Shown here: positions 1 through 8,418 of the stretch, one piece after another | How positions within the stretch are numbered: the first letter of the stretch is position 1 | Layout: each line of letters opens with the position of its first letter | Origin: Nocardiopsis sp. YSL2 | GTDB lineage: Bacteria; Actinomycetota; Actinomycetes; Streptosporangiales; Streptosporangiaceae | Assembly: GCF_030555055.1 (NCBI RefSeq) | Contig: NZ_JAMOAO010000001.1 | Coordinates: forward strand, 1,178,001 to 1,242,000 | Direction: 5' to 3' | DNA: 64,000 nucleotides | Position numbers and translations under genes: made by a program | The notes under the pieces: generated by a model | What the model saw: only the letters and a program-made list of their open reading frames with translations | The model's database searches: none | What the model was told of the DNA's origin: nothing

Positions 1-1702
1 GCAGGGGCGCCAGGAGCGAGCGCAGCAGGGGCACCAGGACCAGGAACACCACCACCAGCACGAGCGGGACCACGACGGTGAAGTCGCGCTGCGCGGTCTC
101 CAGCGTGTCCAGGTCGGTCGCGGTCACCCCGCCCACCAGCGCGTCGGCGCCCTGGACCCCGTCCAGCTCCGCGCGCAGCGTCCGCACCGCGTCCACCGCC
201 TCGCTCGACTCGGGTTCGGCGGCGAGCACGACCTCGACCAGGACACGGCCGTCCACGACCAGCACCGGTTCCGCCACGGGCGGCGAACCCTCGGCTCCGG
301 GCGGGCCGGCCTCCGTGAAGGGCGCGGCGGAGGTGACCTCGGGCAGGCCCTCGGCCGCGGCCACGACCTCGTCCACGGAGGCGGCGTCGGCGACCACCAG
401 GGTGGGCGCGGCGGAGGAGTCGGCGCCGAATCCGCGGGTGAGCACCTCCTGTCCGTCGACCGCCTCGACCTCGGTGCGGAAGATCTCGGCCTGCCCGCTG
501 CCGCCCGCGTCGAACCCGGGCGCGAACGCCGCCGCGGCCAGCAGCACCGCGGCGCACGCCAGCCAGTACGCCCGGGGACGGCGTCCGACGGAACGGGCCA
601 CACCGCCCCACACCCGGTGCCTGGACAGGACCAGGTCGGTGGACTCGCGCGTGTCGGTGCCCTCGCGGTGCGGGGCCAGCGGCCAGAACACCGCGCGTCC
701 GCACAGGGCCAGGGCCGCGGGCAGGAACGTCATCGCGGACAGCATGGCCGCCGCCACGCCGATGGCCACGACCGGGCCGAGGCTGCGGGTCGAGGACAGG
801 TCGGCGGCGAGCAGGCACAGCAGTCCCAGGATGACCGTGCCGCCGGAGGCCAGCACGGGACCGGTCACCGCACGCGCCGCGGCCAGCGCGGCCAGCGGAG
901 CGTGTTCGCGCACGGACAGCTCCTCGCGGTAGCGGGCCACCAGCAGGAGGGCGTAGTCGGTGCAGGCGCCCACGACCAGGATGAAGAGGATGCCCTGGCT
1001 CTGGCCGTTGAGGCTGACCACGCCCGCGTCGGCGGCGGCGTAGACCAGGGCGCCGGAGAGCCCGAGGGCGAGCAGCGACGCGAGGATCACCAGGATGGGC
1101 AGCAGCGGTGAGCGGTAGACGGCGATCAGGATGACGAGCACCGCCACCACCGCCACGATCAGCAGGGTGGAGTCGATGCCGCCGAAGGCCGCGGACAGGT
1201 CCGCGGCGTAGCCCGCCGGTCCGGTCACCTGAGCGGTGAGTCCGGGAACCGCCTCCTCCTCCAGCAGGGCGCGCAACTCGTCCACGCTGTCACCGGTCTC
1301 GTACTCCGACCCGATGGTGACCACGAACTGGGCCACGGAGGCGTCCTCGGTGCCGGGGAACGGGCCCGCGACGGGTGCGGCGGACCAGGGCCGCGCGTCC
1401 ACCCGCTCCGCGACCTCCCTGACGGCGGCCAGTTCCTGCTCCGTCAGGTCGTGGTCGGCGGAGAAGACGACGATGGCCGGAACGCCCTCCGCGCGGTCGA
1501 AGTCCTCGGCGATCGCGTCGACCTCGGTGGACTCCGCTCCGACCGGCAGGAAGGCCGCGGGGTCGTTGGTCTGCACTTCCCCCAGGCGTCCGACGAAGGA
1601 GCCGAGCGGGCCCGCCCCGAGGACCCAGACCAAGGCCACCAGGAGTGCCAGGACCGTCCACCGCCATGGACCCCGTGTCCTCGTTGCCGTGCGCGTCCGC
1701 AC
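1..1702 (-). CDS. MMPL family transporter (3' end cut by window edge)
   Basis: Resistance-nodulation-type membrane protein of the MMPL family, which exports lipids or other hydrophobic molecules. About 567 N-terminal residues are visible; the last 150-200 residues lie left of the window. I chose the GTG at 1702 because a GGGAGGG ribosome site lies 7-8 bases upstream. A first membrane helix follows (about residues 15-31, WTVLALLVALVWVLGAG), then a large extracytoplasmic loop, a helix bundle and a second loop. At the left edge comes the start of the second helix bundle (TARDFTVVVPLVLVVVFL). The upstream region at 1746-1768 carries a site also found upstream of crtE. In Corynebacterium an MMPL gene is part of the crt operon, so a link to carotenoids is plausible but inferred. 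Confidence 0.85.
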   Translation of the reverse strand, partial: MRTRTATRTRGPWRWTVLALLVALVWVLGAGPLGSFVGRLGEVQTNDPAAFLPVGAESTEVDAIAEDFDRAEGVPAIVVFSADHDLTEQELAAVREVAERVDARPWSAAPVAGPFPGTEDASVAQFVVTIGSEYETGDSVDELRALLEEEAVPGLTAQVTGPAGYAADLSAAFGGIDSTLLIVAVVAVLVILIAVYRSPLLPILVILASLLALGLSGALVYAAADAGVVSLNGQSQGILFILVVGACTDYALLLVARYREELSVREHAPLAALAAARAVTGPVLASGGTVILGLLCLLAADLSSTRSLGPVVAIGVAAAMLSAMTFLPAALALCGRAVFWPLAPHREGTDTRESTDLVLSRHRVWGGVARSVGRRPRAYWLACAAVLLAAAAFAPGFDAGGSGQAEIFRTEVEAVDGQEVLTRGFGADSSAAPTLVVADAASVDEVVAAAEGLPEVTSAAPFTEAGPPGAEGSPPVAEPVLVVDGRVLVEVVLAAEPESSEAVDAVRTLRAELDGVQGADALVGGVTATDLDTLETAQRDFTVVVPLVLVVVFLVLVPLLRSLLAPL

Positions 1703-1745
1703 CGTCGCCGCCCTCCCTGATACGCGATCTAAGCTCGAAATCCAT

Positions 1746-1768
1746 GATTCTTGGATTCCAAGCTATCT
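1746..1768 (-). promoter_or_regulatory. Putative MarR-type operator upstream of MMPL gene
   Basis: On the minus strand this reads TAGCTTGGAA, two bases (TC), CAAGAATC, with CTTGG and CCAAG forming an inverted repeat. It matches the site at 13062-13084 in 20 of 23 bases and lies about 44-66 bases before the MMPL start codon. A perfect CTGGCG-T-CGCCAG dyad directly adjoins it on the upstream side. The identity is seen; binding by the MarR protein at 13197 is inferred. Confidence 0.55.
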
Positions 1769-1833
1769 GGCGACGCCAGGCTACCGCCCCCTCGCGTGGT
1801 CCGCGCACCGGCCCCCGCGGTGGCGGCACCGCC

Positions 1834-3300
1834 TCAGGGCGCCGACGCCGGGTCCTCGCGCCCGGCCCGCCGGGCGATGTTGCGCGCCATGGACCCGAAG
1901 ACGACACCGTGGAAGGGCGTGACCGCCCACCAGTACAGGTGGCCGGACAGCCCGCGCGGCCGGAAGAGCGCGCGCTGGTGGTAGACCGTGCGGCCCCGCA
2001 CGCGCGCCACCCCCAGTTCCAGCCACGCGAGCCCGGGCAACCGCATCTCCGCGCGCAGGCGCAGCAACCGGCCCGGAACGATCTCCTCCACCCGCCAGAA
2101 GTCCAGCGGGTCCCCCGTCCTCAGCCGCCGCGGGTCACGCCGCCCCCGGCGCGGGCCGACCCCGCCCAGCGCCAGATCGATCCAGCCCCGTGCCGACCAC
2201 GCCAGCGGCCACGAGTACCAGCCGCGCTCGCCCCCGATACCCTCGATGACCTCCCACAGGCGCTCCGGCGAGGCGTCCACGTAGCGGGCACGGCGGTCGG
2301 TGTACAGGCTGCCCCCGGTCCAGTCGGGGTCGGTGGGCAACGGGTCCGACGGAGCGGTCGGCCAGGACGCCGACGACCAGCGCGTGTCCACCCGCGCCTG
2401 GTCGGTGCGGCGCAGTGCCAGCTCCACGGCCTGGTCGAACCCGATCCGGTCGTGGTCGTCCAGCGCGACGGACAGGTCGTCCTCGCCGCAGACCGCGTCG
2501 TTGCGCAGCGATTCCACCAGTGGCCGGGCGACCGCGGGCGGCACGGGCGAGATGAGCCCGACCCACAGGCTGGACAGGCCCGGCGAGAGCACCGGCACCG
2601 GAAGGATCAGCCTGCGCGCCAGGCCCGCCGCCCTGGCGAAGCGCTGGATCATCTCGGCGTAGGTCAGCACGTCGGGGCCGCCGATGTCGAAGGACCGGGC
2701 GGTCCCCTCGGGCAGGTCCAGCGCACGGGTCAGCAGCCGGAGCACGTCGCGGACGGCGATCGGCTGGACCCGGCTGGACACCCAGCGCGGTGTCGTCATC
2801 GCGGGCAGGCGCTCGGTCAGGTACCGCAGCATCTCGAAGGACGCCGAGCCCGACCCGATGATGACGGCGGCCCGCAGGACCACGGTCGGCACCGGCCCCT
2901 CCGACAGGATCCGGCCGACCTCCTCCCGGGAGGCCATGTGCGGTGAGAGCTCCGCGCCCCGGGGCGCGAGCCCGCCCAGGTAGACCAGGCGCCGCACGCC
3001 CGCCTCACCCGACGCGCGGGCGACGTTGGCCGCCGCCCGCGCGTCGCTCCCCTCGAAGCCGCGCCCGCTTGCCATGGAATGCACCAGGTAGTAGGCGGCC
3101 TCGACTCCTTCCAGGGCGTCGGCCAGCCCCTCCCCAGAGACCACGTCGCCCCGGAAGACCTCGACCCGGTCGCGCCACGGATGGTCGCGCAGCTTGCCGG
3201 GGGTGCGGGCCAGACAACGCACCTCGTGGCCCGCGGCCAGCAGCTCCGGGACCAGGCGACCGCCGATGTAGCCGGTCGCCCCGATCACCAGGACCCTCAT
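1834..3300 (-). CDS. NAD(P)-binding SDR / DUF2867 two-domain protein
   Basis: 488 residues. The N-terminal half is an atypical short-chain dehydrogenase (NmrA/epimerase-like) with GATGYIGG at residues 7-14 for dinucleotide binding. The C-terminal part, about from residue 330, is DUF2867/SRPBCC-like (DASPERLWEVIEGIGGERGWYS), a fold that often binds hydrophobic ligands. I chose the ATG at 3300, which overlaps the stop of the gene before it (ATGA), over an in-frame start 45 bases upstream. It forms an operon with the DUF4383 gene, divergent from litR. In streptomycetes an oxidoreductase gene (litQ) sits beside litR, so this may be a functional counterpart. The substrate is unknown. Confidence 0.8.
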   Translation of the reverse strand: MRVLVIGATGYIGGRLVPELLAAGHEVRCLARTPGKLRDHPWRDRVEVFRGDVVSGEGLADALEGVEAAYYLVHSMASGRGFEGSDARAAANVARASGEAGVRRLVYLGGLAPRGAELSPHMASREEVGRILSEGPVPTVVLRAAVIIGSGSASFEMLRYLTERLPAMTTPRWVSSRVQPIAVRDVLRLLTRALDLPEGTARSFDIGGPDVLTYAEMIQRFARAAGLARRLILPVPVLSPGLSSLWVGLISPVPPAVARPLVESLRNDAVCGEDDLSVALDDHDRIGFDQAVELALRRTDQARVDTRWSSASWPTAPSDPLPTDPDWTGGSLYTDRRARYVDASPERLWEVIEGIGGERGWYSWPLAWSARGWIDLALGGVGPRRGRRDPRRLRTGDPLDFWRVEEIVPGRLLRLRAEMRLPGLAWLELGVARVRGRTVYHQRALFRPRGLSGHLYWWAVTPFHGVVFGSMARNIARRAGREDPASAP

Positions 3301-3809
3301 CGGGCCGCTCGTCCCCGAGCCCAGGGAACCCGGACCCCGTGCCACCGTGGCCCCCGCGCACGGTGTTCACGGAACGGGTTCCCCTCCTCCAGGCCACCGC
3401 TGAAGCGCCCGTACATCCCGACCGTCATCAGCATCAGCCCCACGACGAAGCTGAAGATGACGTTGGGCATCGAGAAGGCCAGGATGTTGGGCCCGGCGCT
3501 CATCAGGTACAGATTGACGAGCCCGCTCCCCACGAACGCCACACCCATGACCGCGCACACGGTGGAGGCGAACACCCCTCCGAGCACCGCCGCCCCCAGC
3601 AGCAGCGACCCGAAGGCCACCGAGAGGAAGCCCAGCGCGCCGTTGGTGGACAGGCCGGCCACCACCTCACCCTGCGTGTCGAACAGCGGCAACCGCACCA
3701 TCAGGCCCGCCAGACCGAAACCGATCAGGACGAGCGCGATGACCCCTGAACCCACCCGGTAGACGACGTCCAGCCGACGGTCCGGCTTGCGGCTCGTGTC
3801 GAGTTCCAT
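3297..3809 (-). CDS. DUF4383 membrane protein
   Basis: 170 residues with four predicted membrane helices (VIALVLIGFGLAGLMV; NGALGFLSVAFGSLLLGAAVL; VCAVMGVAFVGSGLVNLYLM; NVIFSFVVGLMLMTVGM), the usual DUF4383 layout. The start at 3809 (MELDTSRKPDRRLD) is taken because longer frames lack a helix-like N-terminus and would run into the litR promoter. Its stop overlaps the SDR gene start, so the two are probably translated together. Function unknown. Confidence 0.75.
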   Translation of the reverse strand: MELDTSRKPDRRLDVVYRVGSGVIALVLIGFGLAGLMVRLPLFDTQGEVVAGLSTNGALGFLSVAFGSLLLGAAVLGGVFASTVCAVMGVAFVGSGLVNLYLMSAGPNILAFSMPNVIFSFVVGLMLMTVGMYGRFSGGLEEGNPFREHRARGPRWHGVRVPWARGRAAR

Positions 3810-3900
3810 GATCCGCCCCCCTCGCGGTGTCCTTGCAGCTAGAGTCTGCCCACAGTGGCGCACACCACAACCCGCATCGCTTTCGCATCGGTTGGGGACC
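3810..3900. promoter_or_regulatory. Divergent promoter region, DUF4383 / litR
   Basis: This 91-base spacer separates two divergent starts. It holds TAGAGT at about 3841-3846, a possible -10 for litR, and the partly palindromic GTGGCGCACACCAC at 3860-3873. Autoregulation by LitR here would be in line with its family, but no operator is known to me for this species. Confidence 0.4.
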
Positions 3901-4830
3901 ATGTCCGAAGCACTCGCTCCCGGGGCCGCCGCGCGCCTGCTCGGCGTGGCCCCGGCCACGCTGCGCAGCTGGGACCGGCGCTACGGCATCGGTCCGCGCG
4001 AGCGCAGTCCGGGCGGCCACCGCCGCTACGGGCCCGAGGACATCGCCCGGCTGCGCGCCCTGTGCCGCCTGGTGGGCGAGGGCCTTCCGCCCGCCGAGGC
4101 GGCCCGGCAGGCGCTCGAAGCGCGGTGCGGGTCGGTCTCCGGCGACGTCGCCCCCGCCGACGACGACACGGTCCCCGCGGACCGGACCCTCCCGGTCGGC
4201 CGGACCCCGGCCGCGCTCCAGGGCCTGGCGCGCGCGGCGATGCGCCTGGACGCCGACCTCGTGGAGTCGCTGTTGGAGAAGGGCCTGCGCGAGGCCGGCG
4301 TCGTGGGGGCGTGGGAGGACCTGGCGCAGCCCCTGCTGTACGGCATGGGGCGCAAGTGGGAGGCGACCCGCACCTACGTGGAGGTGGAGCACCTGTTGTC
4401 GTGGTGCGTGTCCTCGGCCCTGCGCCGGGTGCCCGCGGCCCCGACGGACGAGAGGACGCGGGTGCGGCCCGTGCTCCTGGCCTGCACACCGCGGGAGATG
4501 CACGGTCTGCCGATCGAAGCCCTGGCCGCGGCACTGCGGGAGGCCGGGTCCCCCTACCGGGTCCTGGGCCCCTGCACACCGGTGGAGGCGACACTGCGCG
4601 CCCTGCGGCGCCTCGGCCCCCGGGCCCTGGTGCTGTGGTCCCACGCGCCCACGCAGGCCGACGCCGCGGTCCTGGCCGCGGCCGTCAGGACCGCGGCCGC
4701 CTCCGCCGGGGACACCGCCGTGTACACCGCCGGGCCCGGCTGGCGGGGGACCGGCGGCGCGACCCGTCTCGCGAGCGGGCACCTCACATCGCTCCGCGCG
4801 GCGGTGACGGTCCTGCTGTCGGAACGCTAG
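3901..4830 (+). CDS. litR: LitR/CarH-like MerR regulator with cobalamin-binding domain
   Basis: 309 residues. A MerR-type winged helix at residues 5-70 (APGAAARLLGVAPATLRSW) is followed by a helical domain (about 105-180) and a Rossmann-like domain (185-305). The helical domain carries W153-x9-E163-H164, exactly the Wx9EH motif that caps adenosylcobalamin in CarH. His201 in E199-M-H matches the lower cobalt ligand of the ExHxxG motif, but Pro204 replaces the glycine. Family members repress carotenoid genes in the dark and release DNA when light breaks the Co-C bond. The gene lies 5 bases from the convergent crtY end. The start at 3901 gives a standard MerR N-terminus; a frame starting earlier at 3787 overlaps the divergent gene. 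Light sensing is inferred from motifs and context. Confidence 0.8.
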   Translation: MSEALAPGAAARLLGVAPATLRSWDRRYGIGPRERSPGGHRRYGPEDIARLRALCRLVGEGLPPAEAARQALEARCGSVSGDVAPADDDTVPADRTLPVGRTPAALQGLARAAMRLDADLVESLLEKGLREAGVVGAWEDLAQPLLYGMGRKWEATRTYVEVEHLLSWCVSSALRRVPAAPTDERTRVRPVLLACTPREMHGLPIEALAAALREAGSPYRVLGPCTPVEATLRALRRLGPRALVLWSHAPTQADAAVLAAAVRTAAASAGDTAVYTAGPGWRGTGGATRLASGHLTSLRAAVTVLLSER

Positions 4831-4835
4831 AGCCC

Positions 4836-6035
4836 TCAGCCCCGCCGGAGGGCCCCGGGGCGTCCGAGCAGGGCGTGCCACGCGTGCTCGGCGGTGGTCA
4901 GGGACATCGCGCCGACCGGCGTGGTCAGTCCCATCACCAGCTCACGGCGCAGGGGCGAGTCACCGTCGAGGAAGGCCAGCACTTCGCCGAGCCGGTTCCG
5001 TGCGAACAGCCGGGTGAAGAAGTCCGCCCCGCGCACCCGCCCGGTGTCCAGGGCACGCAGCATGACCGCGTCCATGGCCAGGTGGCGCGGGCGGTGCGGG
5101 ACCGGGGGAACGGGCACGCGCCCCGCCGCGAGGGCGTCGGCCACCGCCCGCGCCTGGCGACCCACCCCGCTGAACGTGTAGCCGGTGGCGGGCCGGGTCG
5201 CGCCCCCGGCCGTCCCCACCCGGAACAGGCGCCGCCCCGCACGGGTGGGCATCCGGGCGTCGGTCATCGGGATGACGCCCTGTTCGGCCGCGGTCACCTC
5301 CACCCCGCCCAGTCCGACGCGTTCGCAGTAGTCGGCCAGCGCCCTCTCGTAGGCGGGCGTGGTCAGCGGAGTCCGCCCGAACTCGGTGTACTCGACCAGG
5401 GCGGTGCGGCGCGTGAGCGGGAGTACGTAGCCGAAGGACACCCCGAGCGGGGGCTGGGGCGTGCGCAGGTCCATCAGCACGGCCGCCGCGGGATCGAAGG
5501 CGTCGTCGGGGGTGCGTACGAACCACCCCCGGAAGTGCTGGAGCAGGCTGGTGCGGGCCGGGAGTGGACGCGGCGGCGGGCGGGAGTCGAACACCCAGCG
5601 GGCGGTGAGGACCTCGCGGGTCCCGTCGGGGGCCGACGCCGTCACCGTGGCGTGCTCGGGACCGTCCGCCAGGGCGGTGACGAACAGGCTGCGCTGGTCC
5701 ACGTGTGCGCCGGCGTGCGCGCGTACGTACTCCTCGACGTCGGTCGAACGGAGCATCTTGTACACGTAGGGAGCCGCCGACGAGGTCATGGTCGTGCCGT
5801 CCCCGCCCACCACGGACAGGTCCTCCCAGCGCGCGGACAGCAGCCCGTCCCAGGGGCCCCCGTCGCGTTCCCAGAAGCACCAGGTCCGCGGCGGCGGCGT
5901 GTGCGGACCCGGTGGCGCCTCGATCAGGACCGTGTCCAGGGGGACACCGCGCCGTTCGTTGACCCGCCCCACCAGGTGGGCGAGAGTGAGCCCAGCGGCT
6001 CCCCCTCCGATGATCGCCACGTCGAAGTCGGTCAT
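4836..6035 (-). CDS. crtY: Lycopene beta-cyclase
   Basis: 399 residues. It cyclises both ends of lycopene to give beta-carotene. GGGAAG at residues 10-15 is the dinucleotide-binding loop and RTWCFW at 50-55 is a hallmark of CrtY-type cyclases. A second conserved block, GGATRPATGYTFSGV, lies near residue 300. The ATG at 6035 starts directly with the flavin-binding strand (TDFDVAIIGGG). It is divergent from crtT across 65 bases and convergent with litR. The product is the substrate for CrtU. Confidence 0.9.
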   Translation of the reverse strand: MTDFDVAIIGGGAAGLTLAHLVGRVNERRGVPLDTVLIEAPPGPHTPPPRTWCFWERDGGPWDGLLSARWEDLSVVGGDGTTMTSSAAPYVYKMLRSTDVEEYVRAHAGAHVDQRSLFVTALADGPEHATVTASAPDGTREVLTARWVFDSRPPPRPLPARTSLLQHFRGWFVRTPDDAFDPAAAVLMDLRTPQPPLGVSFGYVLPLTRRTALVEYTEFGRTPLTTPAYERALADYCERVGLGGVEVTAAEQGVIPMTDARMPTRAGRRLFRVGTAGGATRPATGYTFSGVGRQARAVADALAAGRVPVPPVPHRPRHLAMDAVMLRALDTGRVRGADFFTRLFARNRLGEVLAFLDGDSPLRRELVMGLTTPVGAMSLTTAEHAWHALLGRPGALRRG

Positions 6036-6100
6036 GCGACCAGCATGCCGGTAGCGGGACGGTTCGTGGGAGGGCGACATCCAACGGCCCCGGGGAAGGT

Positions 6101-6853
6101 ATGCCCAGCACCACGATCGAGATGAAGCACGGCGCGGTCACCGACGAGTTCGACCACGCCGCCCGATCCTATGACCGGCTGGTGGCGGCCAACCCCGGCT
6201 ACCACTCCCATCTGCGCGTGTCCGCGCGTCGGCTGCGCCTGCCGGACCGCGGGAAGGGGTTGCGCGTGCTGGACCTGGGCTGCGGGACCGGGGCCTCCAC
6301 CGCCGCCCTGCTGCGCGCGGCGCCGCTGGCGCGGATCGCCGCGGTGGACGCCTCCCGGGGCATGCTCGAGGCGGCCGCCGCCAAGGACTGGCCGCCGGAG
6401 GTGTCCTTCCACCGGGCCCGCGCCGAGGAGGTCACCCCCGCGTGGGTGGAGGAGCACCTCGGCGGTCCCGCCGACGCCGTGTTCGCGGCCTACCTGATCC
6501 GCAACGTCCCCGACCCCGACGCGCTGCTGGCCTCGGTGCGCTCGGTGCTGCGGCCCGGCGGTCGGCTCGCACTGCACGAGTACTCGGTGGCCGACTCCCC
6601 CGCGGCGCGCGCGGTGTGGTCGGCCGTGTGCTGGGGCGTGGTGATCCCCGCCGGAGGCGCGCTCACCGGACGGACGGACCTGTTCCGCTACCTGTGGCGC
6701 AGCGCCCTGGAGTTCGACGGGCGCACGTCCCTGCTCGACCGGATGCGCCGCGCGGGCCTGGTGTCCGTGGCGAGCGCGCCGCTGCCGGGCTGGCAGTACG
6801 GCATCACGCACACGTTCGCGGGCGCCCGCCCGCTGGAGGGGCGGACCGGATGA
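6101..6853 (+). CDS. crtT: SAM-dependent methyltransferase, CrtT-like
   Basis: 250 residues, class I methyltransferase with motif I VLDLGCGTG at residues 56-64 and a UbiE-like C-terminus. ATG at 6101 is preceded by GGGGAAGG. The next gene, crtU, overlaps it by ATGA, so the two are an operon. Streptomycete crt clusters carry crtT beside crtY and crtU; its exact substrate is not settled in my knowledge. The name rests on context and fold. Confidence 0.75.
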   Translation: MPSTTIEMKHGAVTDEFDHAARSYDRLVAANPGYHSHLRVSARRLRLPDRGKGLRVLDLGCGTGASTAALLRAAPLARIAAVDASRGMLEAAAAKDWPPEVSFHRARAEEVTPAWVEEHLGGPADAVFAAYLIRNVPDPDALLASVRSVLRPGGRLALHEYSVADSPAARAVWSAVCWGVVIPAGGALTGRTDLFRYLWRSALEFDGRTSLLDRMRRAGLVSVASAPLPGWQYGITHTFAGARPLEGRTG

Positions 6854-8418
6854 GCACCCTCGGGGCGACGGACGTCCGGGCCGAGGCCGTGCACCCCTCG
6901 CCGCCCTCGGGCCGCCGGCCGCGGGGCACCCCCCGGGCGGCCGTGGTCGGCGGCGGGATCGCCGGGCTGGCGGCGGCCTGCGCCCTGGTCGAGCGGGGGG
7001 TGGAGGCGGTGGTGTTCGAGCGGGAGGACTCGCTGGGCGGTCGGCTGCGCGGCTGGGACACCGACCTCGCCGACGGGTCACGGGCCACCATGACCCGGGG
7101 CTTCCACGCGTTCTTCCGGCAGTACTACAACCTGCGTGCGCTGCTGCGGCGGTCCGATCCGGGCCTGGACGCACTGGTCCCGCTCGCGGACTACCCGCTG
7201 GTGCACCGCGAGGGGCCGCGCGACCGCTTCGCCGGACTGCCCTCGACACCGCCGTGGAACGCCGCCGTCCTGGCGGCCGTGAGCCCGAGCTTCCCGTTGC
7301 GCGACCTGGCGCGGGTGAACGTGCCCGCCGCCCTCCAACTGCTGGACGTGGACACCCCCGGCGTCTACGAACGCCTGGACCACCTGAGCGCAAGCGCGTT
7401 CCTGGACGCGGTGCGCTTCCCCCCGACCGCCCGGCACCTGGCCTTCGAGGTGTTCACGCGCAGCTTCTTCGCCTCTCCGGACCGGCTCTCCGCCGCCGAG
7501 CTGGCCGTCATGTTCCACGTGTACTTCCTCGGCTCGTCCGAGGGGCTGGTCTTCGACGTGCCCCGCTCCCCGTTCCCCCAGGCGCTGTGGGACCCGTTGG
7601 TCGCCCACCTGGCCGGGCAGGGCGTGGTCGTGCGCCCCGGCACCCCCGTCGACTCGGTGGAGCGCGGACGGGACCGCCGGTTCCGCCTCGCCTGGGGCGG
7701 CCGGGAGTCCCAGGAGTTCGACGGCGTGGTACTCGCCACCGATCCGGTCGGCCTGCGCGCCCTGGTGGCGGCCTCCCCGTCTCTGGGCGACGCCGCCTGG
7801 CGGGCCCGGGTGGAGCGGCTGCCGAGCGCGCCGCCGTTCCTGGTCTCGCGCTACTGGCTGGACCGGCCCGTGCGCCCCCACCGGCCGGCGTTCCTGGGCA
7901 CGGCCGGGTACCCCGCGCTGGACAACATCAGCGTGCTGGAGCGCTACGAGGACCAGGCCCGCGACTGGGCGCGCCGCACGGGCGGCTCGGTCGTGGAGCT
8001 GCACGCCTACGCGCTGGCGCCCGGGCGCGACGCCGACGCCGAACGGGCCTCGCTGTGGGAACAGGCCGCCGCCGTCTACCCGGAACTGCGCGGCGCACGC
8101 GCGGTCGACGCCCGGCACGAGCGACGGGCGGACTGCCCTCTGTTCCCACCGGGCGGCCACGGCGACCGCTGTACCGTCGGCACGCCCGACCCCCTGCTGG
8201 CGATGGCCGGCGACCACGTCCGCGTGGACCTGCCGGTGGCCCTCATGGAACGCGCCGCCACCAGCGGCTTCCTGGCCGCCAACACGCTCCTGTCCCGGTG
8301 GGGGCGGCCGGGCCACACCGTGTGGAGTGTGCCCACGCGCGGCCGCAGCCGACCGCTGCGGGCCCTGGCCCGCGCGGCGCGTCAGCCGGGCCAGCGCCCC
8401 GAGGCGCGCAGCAGGTAG
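6850..8418 (+). CDS. crtU: Carotene desaturase/methyltransferase for aromatic rings
   Basis: 522 residues, a flavin-dependent carotenoid desaturase homologue with VVGGGIAG at residues 32-39 and a long phytoene-desaturase-like body (TMTRGFHAFFRQYYNLR). CrtU converts beta-ionone rings to aromatic rings with methyl migration, giving isorenieratene. Translation is probably coupled to crtT through the ATGA overlap at 6850. The last 37 bases overlap the end of the convergent Rieske gene. Confidence 0.85.
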   Translation: MSTLGATDVRAEAVHPSPPSGRRPRGTPRAAVVGGGIAGLAAACALVERGVEAVVFEREDSLGGRLRGWDTDLADGSRATMTRGFHAFFRQYYNLRALLRRSDPGLDALVPLADYPLVHREGPRDRFAGLPSTPPWNAAVLAAVSPSFPLRDLARVNVPAALQLLDVDTPGVYERLDHLSASAFLDAVRFPPTARHLAFEVFTRSFFASPDRLSAAELAVMFHVYFLGSSEGLVFDVPRSPFPQALWDPLVAHLAGQGVVVRPGTPVDSVERGRDRRFRLAWGGRESQEFDGVVLATDPVGLRALVAASPSLGDAAWRARVERLPSAPPFLVSRYWLDRPVRPHRPAFLGTAGYPALDNISVLERYEDQARDWARRTGGSVVELHAYALAPGRDADAERASLWEQAAAVYPELRGARAVDARHERRADCPLFPPGGHGDRCTVGTPDPLLAMAGDHVRVDLPVALMERAATSGFLAANTLLSRWGRPGHTVWSVPTRGRSRPLRALARAARQPGQRPEARSR

